Shown: one piece after another, positions 57,121 to 64,000 of the stretch
Layout: every line of letters starts with the position of its first letter
Numbering within the stretch: the stretch's first letter is position 1
Source of the DNA: Formosa sp. Hel1_33_131
Lineage (GTDB): Bacteria; Bacteroidota; Bacteroidia; Flavobacteriales; Flavobacteriaceae
Direction of reading: 5' to 3'
DNA: 64,000 nucleotides
Assembly: GCA_949499105.1 (NCBI GenBank)
Contig: CATEFX010000013.1
Coordinates: 1 to 64,000, forward strand
Program-made: the position numbers and the translations under genes
Notes under the pieces: generated by a model
Told to the model about the DNA's origin: nothing
Seen by the model: only the letters and a program-made list of their open reading frames with translations
Database searches by the model: none

Positions 57121-57483
57121 TTAAGGTTTAAAAGGGAATGCATTTGGAAACAACTTTTTTACGGCCAATAACTCCCGGTCGGCTTCTAAACGTGTTCTAA
57201 ATTTACCGACCCAAATTTTATAGTTCGGCGTTTCATATTTCATTTCTACAAAGTGATCTGGAAACTCTGTTTTGAACTCAACAAGAGCGGCTTCTGCATC
57301 AAGTCGATTCCCATTAAATATTTGAATTTTAATGTAGTCTTGCTCTTTATTCAACTCTTTTTTAAGCGCTAAGACACGATCAATTTCTGCACTTTTATTT
57401 ATGTGTACCACTCCCTCTTGCGCCAATATAGGCGTTGAAAATAAGACACTTATAATAAAATATTTATAACAAATTAATTTCAT
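57121..57483 (-). CDS. SPOR-domain periplasmic protein
   Basis: A 120-residue protein with a signal peptide ending ILAQ and a C-terminal SPOR domain (YIKIQIFNGNRLDAEAALVEF; PNYKIWVGKFRTRLEADREL). SPOR domains bind denuded peptidoglycan at division sites. It diverges from the act operon and converges on the T9SS gene. Confidence 0.85.
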   Translation of the reverse strand: MKLICYKYFIISVLFSTPILAQEGVVHINKSAEIDRVLALKKELNKEQDYIKIQIFNGNRLDAEAALVEFKTEFPDHFVEMKYETPNYKIWVGKFRTRLEADRELLAVKKLFPNAFPFKP

Positions 57484-57607
57484 AATATTGGATTGCTTTT
57501 ACAAATGTAAACGAATATAATTAAAAGATAAAAAAAACACTTATTTAGAACGTATATAAATTAGAAACTTACACATATCTAACATTTCAAAAATGGACAT
57601 TATATGT

Positions 57608-57615
57608 TACTTTTG
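57608..57615 (+). promoter_or_regulatory. -7 box of the act operon
   Basis: TACTTTTG fits the -7 consensus 36 bases before the actA ATG; no clear -33 TTG at the usual distance. Confidence 0.4.
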
Positions 57616-57650
57616 CCTAAGATTTTTATAAACGGATATTACCTATTTGC

Positions 57651-58985
57651 ATGATAAAATCGTACCAAAGTTTAGAAATGACTTCTATCAACACTATGAA
57701 ACAGGGATTTAACTTTTACACGCTCTCGAAAACACTATTTTCGGGGCTTTTATTTTTCTCAATTATATTCACGTCACTTTACGCACAAGACGGCGATCCT
57801 GCTAAGGGAAAATCGTTATTCAATGCTAACTGTGCTGCTTGTCACCAATTAGATAAGAAAATGACGGGACCTGCGCTTCGAAATGTGGAAACACGACTAA
57901 GCGAAACCGAAGGTTTAGACCGCGTTTGGCTCAATGCTTGGATTCGTAACAGTTCTGCTATGATTAAGTCTGGAGATGCGTATGCGAATAAAATTTATGC
58001 TGAATACAACGGCTCTGCAATGACTGCTTTTCCACAATTTTCAGATGAAGACATCTCAAATATTTTAGCCTATACCGCTCAAGAAAAAGCAGCGCCTGTA
58101 GCTGCAGCAACGGCCACAACACAAAACACACAATCACAAGGAGGCGTTTCTCAAGAAATTGTCTTAGGTGCACTTGCAATTCTTTTCGCATTGTTAGCCT
58201 TAGGCTTATTTTTAGTGAACAAAACATTACGTCGTTTTGCAACAGCCAACAATGTTGAAATTGCGGAAGCAGTTCAAAGAAAATCACTTTGGAAAGCGTT
58301 TGTAAACAATCAATTTTTAATGTTGGTAGTGGCGATCTTTTTCTTATTGTCGAGTGCTTACTTTGTATATGGATACCTTATGCAAGTTGGTGTTAATCAA
58401 GGATATCAACCCATTCAACCCATTCATTATTCCCATAAAATTCACGCCGGTGACAATGGAATCGATTGTAAATATTGTCATTCCTCTGCACGTGTGAGTA
58501 AGCATTCTGGAATTCCAGCGCTTAATGTGTGTATGAATTGTCATAAATCTATTTATGAAGTTGCACCTTCAACTGCTACCGAAGAATACAGCAAAGAGTT
58601 TTATGATGGAGAAATTAAAAAACTATACAACGCTGTTGGTTGGGATGATGCCGAACAAAAATATACTGGAAAAACAAAACCAGTCAAATGGGTGCGGATT
58701 CATAATCTTCCTGATTTCGCTTATTTTAACCACTCGCAACACGTCACGGTTGCTGGCTTGGAATGTCAAACATGTCATGGGCCCGTCGAAGAAATGGAAG
58801 TGATGTATCAGTTTTCTCCACTCACAATGGGTTGGTGTATAAACTGTCATAGAGAAACAAATGTAAAAGTTCAAGATAACGGCTATTATGAAAAAATTCA
58901 CGAAGCGCTTTCTCAGAAATATGGAGTCGAACAACTAACCGCAGCACAAATGGGTGGGTTAGAATGTGGAAAATGTCATTACTAG
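57651..58985 (+). CDS. actA: Alternative complex III multiheme cytochrome c subunit ActA, with an N-terminal monoheme domain
   Basis: A 444-residue membrane-bound cytochrome with six CxxCH heme sites. One lies in an N-terminal class I domain (CAACH, 61-65). Five lie in the C-terminal pentaheme domain (CKYCH 273, CMNCH 294, CQTCH 372, CINCH 396, CGKCH 439). Two membrane helices (about 170-190 and 222-243) separate the parts, and residues 27-44 form a signal or anchor. In ACIII the pentaheme ActA receives quinol electrons. The extra monoheme domain resembles the separate ActE subunit seen in other ACIII operons, here fused. An in-frame ATG at residue 16 is an alternative start. Confidence 0.9.
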   Translation: MIKSYQSLEMTSINTMKQGFNFYTLSKTLFSGLLFFSIIFTSLYAQDGDPAKGKSLFNANCAACHQLDKKMTGPALRNVETRLSETEGLDRVWLNAWIRNSSAMIKSGDAYANKIYAEYNGSAMTAFPQFSDEDISNILAYTAQEKAAPVAAATATTQNTQSQGGVSQEIVLGALAILFALLALGLFLVNKTLRRFATANNVEIAEAVQRKSLWKAFVNNQFLMLVVAIFFLLSSAYFVYGYLMQVGVNQGYQPIQPIHYSHKIHAGDNGIDCKYCHSSARVSKHSGIPALNVCMNCHKSIYEVAPSTATEEYSKEFYDGEIKKLYNAVGWDDAEQKYTGKTKPVKWVRIHNLPDFAYFNHSQHVTVAGLECQTCHGPVEEMEVMYQFSPLTMGWCINCHRETNVKVQDNGYYEKIHEALSQKYGVEQLTAAQMGGLECGKCHY

Positions 58986-59022
58986 AACTTAATTAAAACG
59001 ATCAACAAGTAACATTATATAT

Positions 59023-62000
59023 ATGTCATCAAACAAGAAATACTGGAAAAGTGTTGAGGAGTTAAATCCGAACCATAGCTCTGCTGTTGAGACGCTCAAA
59101 CAAAAGGAATTTACGGAAGAAATTCCTGTAGATGAATTTTTAGGCGACAAAGAAACCCTAGAAGCATCCAGTACAACGCGTCGTGATTTCTTAAAATACG
59201 TTGGGTTCAGTACTGCTGCAGCTTCTTTAGCAGCTTGTGAAGGGCCAGTGATCAAGTCGATTCCTTACGTTGTACAGCCAGAGCAAATTATTCCTGGGGT
59301 TGCAAATTATTATGCAACTGCGATTGCTAACGGATACGACTTTGCAAGTGTTTTAATTAAAACAAGAGAAGGCCGTCCTATTAAAGTTGAATCTAATAGT
59401 TTGGCAAAAGCAAATGGAGGAATCAACGCCCGAGTTCAAGCCTCAGTCTTAGATTTATATGACAACCAAAGAGTTGTAGGCCCACAAAAAGACGGACAAG
59501 CCATTAGCTGGGGTGAACTTACCGCAGAAGTTGCTCAAAAATTAGAGTCTTTAAAAGGAACTGACAAATCGATTGTGTTATTAACACAGACGTTTGCAAG
59601 TCCATCGACTTCAAAATTAATTGCTGACTTTAAACAAAAATACGCGAATGTAAGCCACGTGGTTTATGATGCGATATCAGAATCTGCAGCTGCGGATGCG
59701 TACCAAAATAAATATGGCCAAAGAGGCTTAGTAAATTACGATTTCTCAAAAGCCCAAACAATTGTTTCTATTGGCGCTGATTTCTTAGGCGATTGGCAAG
59801 GAGGTGGTTTTGACGCTGCTTATGCAAAAGGACGGATTCCAAAAAACGGAAAAATGTCTCGTCATATTCAGTTTGAAGCAAACATGACTTTATCTGGTGC
59901 AAACGCCGATAAACGTGTCGCGATTAAACCGTCTCAACAAAAAATTGCACTTGCTAAACTATATGGAAAATTAGTTGGAACGGCTGTTGGTGGTGATCTT
60001 CCAGCACATTTAGAAACCGCTGTAAATAATGCGGCTTCTGAATTGATTAAAGCAGGTTCTAATGCTGTGGTCCTTACGGGGATTCAAGAGGTGAATGCAC
60101 AAAACATTGTGTTAGCCATCAACGAAAAACTAAACAGTAAAGCGTTTGATACAAACAACCCAATTCAAACCCGTCAAGGGAATGATAAGGCGGTTGCACA
60201 GTTAGTTTCAGACATGAATGCTGGAACGGTTGGTGCTGTCATTATGGCCGGGGTCAATCCAGCGTATACACTTCCAAATGCTTCTGCATTTGTTGAAGGA
60301 TTAAAACAAACAGAATTATCAGTTGCCTTCACCATGAAAAATGATGAAACCGCTTCTGTATCACAATATATTGCTGCCGCACCTCATTATTTAGAGTCCT
60401 GGGGCGATTTAGAAACTAAAAAAGGTCACTTTGGACTGATGCAGCCCACGATTCGTCCTTTATTTGATACCAAACAATTTCAAGAGGTATTACTTGAACT
60501 TCTGGGAGATTCAGGGTCGTATCATGATTTTGTAAAGTCGTATTGGAAAAACAATGTACTAACAGGAACGTCATGGAATGATACCCTGCATGATGGGGTT
60601 TATGTTTCTTCAAACTCTGCGACGATTGATACTGCAGATGCTTTTGATGGAAGCGCAATTTCAGAATTAGAAGCCGCTGTCACTGCACTTGCTGCAACAG
60701 CAACTTCTGGAATGGAGCTTACACTCTATCCTAAAACAGGAATGGGCGATGGTCAACAAGCCAACAACCCTTGGTTACAAGAATTTCCAGATCCATTGAC
60801 TAGAACCACTTGGGATAACTACCTAACGATTTCAGAATTTGATGGTAAAGAATTAGGGTTCTTTTTAGAAACGAGTACGTTTTTTAGCGAAAACAGTCAT
60901 GACGCCAACGGTGGATTGAACGGGAAATATGCAAACGTGACGGTTAATGGTAAGACTCTAAAAGTGCCTGTGATTATTCAACCAGGACAAGCAAGAGGAA
61001 CTGTTGGAATGTCTTTCGGCTATGGCCGAAGTGAAGGTCTTAAAGCAGAAATGCAAACCGGAGTGAATGCCTATCCTTTATATACCGACTTTAATACGGT
61101 GCAAACAGCTACTATTGAGTTAACCGATGGCAAGCATGAATTTGCTTGTGTTCAATTACACAATACATTAATGGGTAGAGGCGATATCATCAAAGAAACA
61201 ACTTTGGAGATTTTCAATACAGAATCGGCTGCACAATGGAATCCAATGACCATGGTGTCATTGAACCATGTAGAAACCCCTGTAGATTCACCAGATGTTG
61301 ATTTATGGGATGAATTTGATCGTTCAATCGGACATCATTTCAACTTGTCAATCGATTTGAACTCATGTACTGGATGTGGCGCTTGTGTGATTGCATGTCA
61401 TGCCGAAAATAACGTTCCCGTTGTAGGAAAACAAGAAATTCGTAGAAGTCGCGATATGCACTGGCTACGGATCGATAGATATTATTCTTCCGATGAAACA
61501 TTTGAAGGAGATAACACTACCAAAGATAATATTCAAGGACTTGGAAGTTCATTAAGTACATTTGGTGAGATGGAAATTCCATCTGAAAATCCGCAAGTTG
61601 CTTTTCAACCAATCATGTGTCAGCATTGTAATCATGCACCATGTGAAACCGTGTGTCCAGTGGCAGCATCGTCTCACGGTCGTCAGGGTCAGAATCATAT
61701 GGCTTATAACCGATGTGTAGGAACACGTTACTGTGCGAATAACTGTCCTTATAAAGTCCGTCGATTCAACTGGTTCTTATATAATGAGAATGACGAATTC
61801 GATTACCACATGAATAACGATTTAGGACGTATGGTAATCAATCCAGATGTGACGGTTCGATCTAGAGGGGTTATGGAAAAATGTTCGATGTGTATTCAAA
61901 TGACACAGAAAACAATCCTTGATGCGAAGCGCGATGGAAGAGAAGTGAATCCAGATGAGTTCAAGACTGCTTGTTCGTCTGCATGTGACTCTGGTGCCAT

Positions 62001-62142
62001 TGCATTTGGAGATATAAATAATAAGAAAAGTGCGATTACCGAACTTAAAGATGATGAGCGTGCTTATCATTTATTAGATCATGTTGGAACAAAACCAAAT
62101 GTGGTGTATCAAGTGAAAGTAAGAAACACAAACGAAGCATAA
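59023..62142 (+). CDS. actB: Alternative complex III iron-sulfur/molybdopterin-like subunit ActB
   Basis: A 1039-residue exported protein. The twin-arginine signal is TTRRDFLKYVGFS (51-63), followed by a lipobox at Cys72. The B1 region (about 75-750) has the fold of molybdopterin oxidoreductases but in ACIII carries no cofactor. The B2 region carries ferredoxin-type clusters: CTGCGACVIAC (about 782), CQHCNHAPCETVCP (about 866), CVGTRYCANNCP (about 898), and CSMC with ACSSACDSGAIAFG. It links quinol oxidation to the ActA hemes. Confidence 0.93.
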   Translation: MSSNKKYWKSVEELNPNHSSAVETLKQKEFTEEIPVDEFLGDKETLEASSTTRRDFLKYVGFSTAAASLAACEGPVIKSIPYVVQPEQIIPGVANYYATAIANGYDFASVLIKTREGRPIKVESNSLAKANGGINARVQASVLDLYDNQRVVGPQKDGQAISWGELTAEVAQKLESLKGTDKSIVLLTQTFASPSTSKLIADFKQKYANVSHVVYDAISESAAADAYQNKYGQRGLVNYDFSKAQTIVSIGADFLGDWQGGGFDAAYAKGRIPKNGKMSRHIQFEANMTLSGANADKRVAIKPSQQKIALAKLYGKLVGTAVGGDLPAHLETAVNNAASELIKAGSNAVVLTGIQEVNAQNIVLAINEKLNSKAFDTNNPIQTRQGNDKAVAQLVSDMNAGTVGAVIMAGVNPAYTLPNASAFVEGLKQTELSVAFTMKNDETASVSQYIAAAPHYLESWGDLETKKGHFGLMQPTIRPLFDTKQFQEVLLELLGDSGSYHDFVKSYWKNNVLTGTSWNDTLHDGVYVSSNSATIDTADAFDGSAISELEAAVTALAATATSGMELTLYPKTGMGDGQQANNPWLQEFPDPLTRTTWDNYLTISEFDGKELGFFLETSTFFSENSHDANGGLNGKYANVTVNGKTLKVPVIIQPGQARGTVGMSFGYGRSEGLKAEMQTGVNAYPLYTDFNTVQTATIELTDGKHEFACVQLHNTLMGRGDIIKETTLEIFNTESAAQWNPMTMVSLNHVETPVDSPDVDLWDEFDRSIGHHFNLSIDLNSCTGCGACVIACHAENNVPVVGKQEIRRSRDMHWLRIDRYYSSDETFEGDNTTKDNIQGLGSSLSTFGEMEIPSENPQVAFQPIMCQHCNHAPCETVCPVAASSHGRQGQNHMAYNRCVGTRYCANNCPYKVRRFNWFLYNENDEFDYHMNNDLGRMVINPDVTVRSRGVMEKCSMCIQMTQKTILDAKRDGREVNPDEFKTACSSACDSGAIAFGDINNKKSAITELKDDERAYHLLDHVGTKPNVVYQVKVRNTNEA

Positions 62143-62167
62143 ATAATAAGAAATAATATAAAGGAAT

Positions 62168-63634
62168 ATGGCGTCTCATTACGAAGCACCTATCAGAAGA
62201 CCATTAGTTACCGGGGAAAAATCATATCATGATGTAACCTTGGACGTTGTTGCACCTGTTGAAGGAAAAGCAAACAAACTTTGGTGGGTAGTATTTTCTA
62301 TTGCACTTGCAGCTTTTAGCTGGGGAATAGGGTGTATGATTTATACCGTCTCTACAGGGATTGGTACTTGGGGTCTTAACAAAACCGTTGGTTGGGCTTG
62401 GGATATTACGAACTTCGTTTGGTGGGTTGGTATTGGACATGCAGGAACCCTAATTTCGGCAGTATTACTGTTGTTCAGACAAAAATGGCGTATGGCCATT
62501 AACCGTTCTGCGGAAGCCATGACTATTTTCTCTGTAATTCAAGCAGGATTGTTTCCAATTATTCACATGGGTCGACCTTGGTTAGCATACTGGGTATTAC
62601 CAATTCCAAATCAATTTGGATCGTTATGGGTCAACTTTAACTCCCCATTATTGTGGGATGTATTTGCGATTTCTACGTATTTATCCGTTTCACTTGTATT
62701 CTGGTGGACTGGTTTATTACCCGATTTTGCAATGATCCGAGATCGTGCCGTAAGACCGTTCCAAAAGAAAATATACTCTTTATTGAGTTTTGGATGGAGT
62801 GGACGTGCAAAAGATTGGCAACGATTTGAAGAAGTATCTTTAGTGCTTGCAGGTCTTGCAACGCCTTTAGTATTATCAGTACATACCATTGTATCCTTTG
62901 ATTTTGCTACTTCGGTGATTCCAGGATGGCATACAACGATTTTCCCACCATACTTTGTAGCAGGCGCAATTTTCTCTGGCTTCGCGATGGTGAATACCTT
63001 ATTAATTATCATGCGTAAAGTATGTAGTCTTGAAGATTATATCACGGTTCAACACATCGAATTGATGAACATCGTCATAATGATTACGGGATCTATTGTT
63101 GGAGTCGCTTATATTACAGAGCTGTTTATTGCTTGGTATTCGGGCGTTGAATATGAACAATATGCATTTTTAAACAGGGCAACGGGACCTTATGCTTGGG
63201 CCTACTGGGCGATGATGTCATGTAATGTGTTTTCACCACAATTTATGTGGTTCAAAAGACTAAGAACGAGCATCATGTTCTCATTTTTTATCTCAATTGT
63301 TGTAAACATCGGAATGTGGTTTGAACGTTTTGTGATTATTGTAACGTCTCTTCACAGAGATTACTTACCATCTTCATGGACCATGTTCTCACCAACATTT
63401 GTAGATATCGGTATTTTTATTGGTACGATTGGATTCTTCTTTGTATTATTCTTGTTATATGCTAGAACATTCCCAGTCATTGCGCAAGCTGAAGTCAAAA
63501 CAATATTAAAGTCTTCAGGACAACGTTATAAAAACATTAGAGAAGCAGGAGATAGCTTAGTCGGAACCGGTTCAGATGAACGAACGGCTCCTAAGTTAAA
63601 ACCAGCCAAAACACCTAAAAAGAAAAAAGAGTAG
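62168..63634 (+). CDS. actC: Alternative complex III membrane subunit ActC (NrfD-like)
   Basis: A 488-residue integral membrane protein with about ten helices of the NrfD/PsrC type. It holds the quinol site of ACIII, facing the ActB clusters. The stretch GIGHAGTLISAVLLLFRQKW and HMGRPWLAYW are typical. A Lys-rich tail ends it. It starts 25 bases after actB and ends 3 bases before actD. Confidence 0.93.
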   Translation: MASHYEAPIRRPLVTGEKSYHDVTLDVVAPVEGKANKLWWVVFSIALAAFSWGIGCMIYTVSTGIGTWGLNKTVGWAWDITNFVWWVGIGHAGTLISAVLLLFRQKWRMAINRSAEAMTIFSVIQAGLFPIIHMGRPWLAYWVLPIPNQFGSLWVNFNSPLLWDVFAISTYLSVSLVFWWTGLLPDFAMIRDRAVRPFQKKIYSLLSFGWSGRAKDWQRFEEVSLVLAGLATPLVLSVHTIVSFDFATSVIPGWHTTIFPPYFVAGAIFSGFAMVNTLLIIMRKVCSLEDYITVQHIELMNIVIMITGSIVGVAYITELFIAWYSGVEYEQYAFLNRATGPYAWAYWAMMSCNVFSPQFMWFKRLRTSIMFSFFISIVVNIGMWFERFVIIVTSLHRDYLPSSWTMFSPTFVDIGIFIGTIGFFFVLFLLYARTFPVIAQAEVKTILKSSGQRYKNIREAGDSLVGTGSDERTAPKLKPAKTPKKKKE

Positions 63635-63637
63635 CCT

Positions 63638-64000
63638 ATGGGATCTTCTAAAGTTATTCACGCACTATATACGGATGATGATGTGTTGCTAGCAGCAGTC
63701 AAAGCCGTTAAGAACGAAAAGCATCATATCGAAGAGATATTTACGCCTTTTCCTGTCCACGGACTGGACAAAGCGATGGGATTAGAACCCACTCGAATTG
63801 CCATTGCCGCCTTTATGTATGGCTGTGTTGGTTTGATCGTTTCTACCGTCATGATGAATTATATTATGATTGAAGACTGGCCTCAAAATATTGGGGGAAA
63901 ACCAAGTTTCAGTTATATCGAGAACATGCCAGCATTTGTGCCAATCATGTTTGAATTAACCGTGTTTTTTGCGGCCCACTTAATGGTGATTACTTTTTAC
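63638..64000 (+). CDS. actD: Alternative complex III subunit ActD, 3' end cut by the window
   Basis: The first 121 codons are present (start MGSSKVIHALYTDDDVLLAA). The sequence has a small alpha-beta N-terminus, then two membrane helices (about 52-72 and 100-121), as in the DUF3341/ActD family. It starts 3 bases after the actC stop. The remainder, and any actEF genes and oxidase genes that usually follow, lie beyond the window. Confidence 0.88.
   Translation, partial: MGSSKVIHALYTDDDVLLAAVKAVKNEKHHIEEIFTPFPVHGLDKAMGLEPTRIAIAAFMYGCVGLIVSTVMMNYIMIEDWPQNIGGKPSFSYIENMPAFVPIMFELTVFFAAHLMVITFY

Overview
The window is a stretch of AT-rich chromosome from a member of the Bacteroidota, almost certainly a marine-type Flavobacteriaceae. 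The signs are type IX secretion (T9SS) sorting tails, a TonB-dependent receptor with a carboxypeptidase-like N-terminal domain, alternative complex III (act genes), Bacteroidota promoter boxes (TTG-N19/21-TAnnTTTG) in front of many genes, and the order rimP-nusA-infB-...-actABCD. It is mostly core chromosome with one small accessory island. I saw no rRNA, no complete insertion sequence, no phage and no CRISPR array. One tRNA (Gln, UUG) is present.

Layout. 1-8.7 kb: an envelope uptake cluster on the minus strand, with a long PiT phosphate transporter, an OprO/OprP-type porin, a MORN-repeat protein (plus strand), a TonB-dependent receptor and a beta-helix lipoprotein. 8.9-16.4 kb: dGTPase, two large tandem paralogous T9SS-exported beta-propeller proteins and a small lipoprotein. 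16.4-20.7 kb: dxs and tadA (divergent), a small membrane protein and aspS. 20.7-27.1 kb: a TetR-TolC-adaptor-RND efflux operon with a clear operator/promoter. 27.2-28.5 kb: polyprenyl synthetase with a coupled small gene. 28.6-31.5 kb: a copper nitrite reductase operon (nirK with fused cytochrome c, a NirV-like protein, and an SCO protein with a metal-binding domain). 32.1-36.1 kb: sucA-sucB. 36.1-39.6 kb: an accessory island with a Fic protein, two lipoproteins and a UPF0158 protein, framed by structured repeats. 39.6-49.3 kb: polA, an MFS sugar transporter, a metallophosphoesterase, a cysteine-less thioredoxin-like protein and a large DUF2723 membrane protein. 49.4-50.7 kb: a three-gene operon (membrane protein, winged-helix regulator, DUF2306 protein) with a palindromic operator. 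50.8-55.6 kb: tRNA-Gln, then rimP-nusA-infB behind a leader terminator. 55.8-57.5 kb: a secreted tail-collar protein, a T9SS protein and a SPOR protein. 57.7-64 kb: actA, actB, actC and the start of actD, cut by the window end.

How it fits together. The act genes encode the quinol-oxidising respiratory complex, and the nirK operon offers periplasmic nitrite reduction as an alternative electron sink (no nor or nos gene is in the window). sucAB feeds the respiratory chain. The first 8.7 kb looks like a nutrient-uptake (probably phosphorus) locus. The least explained parts are the 36.1-39.6 kb island with attC-like or inverted-repeat-bounded gene segments, a perfect 48-bp palindrome between nirK and sucA, and a terminator enclosed by 16-bp inverted repeats in front of the porin gene.
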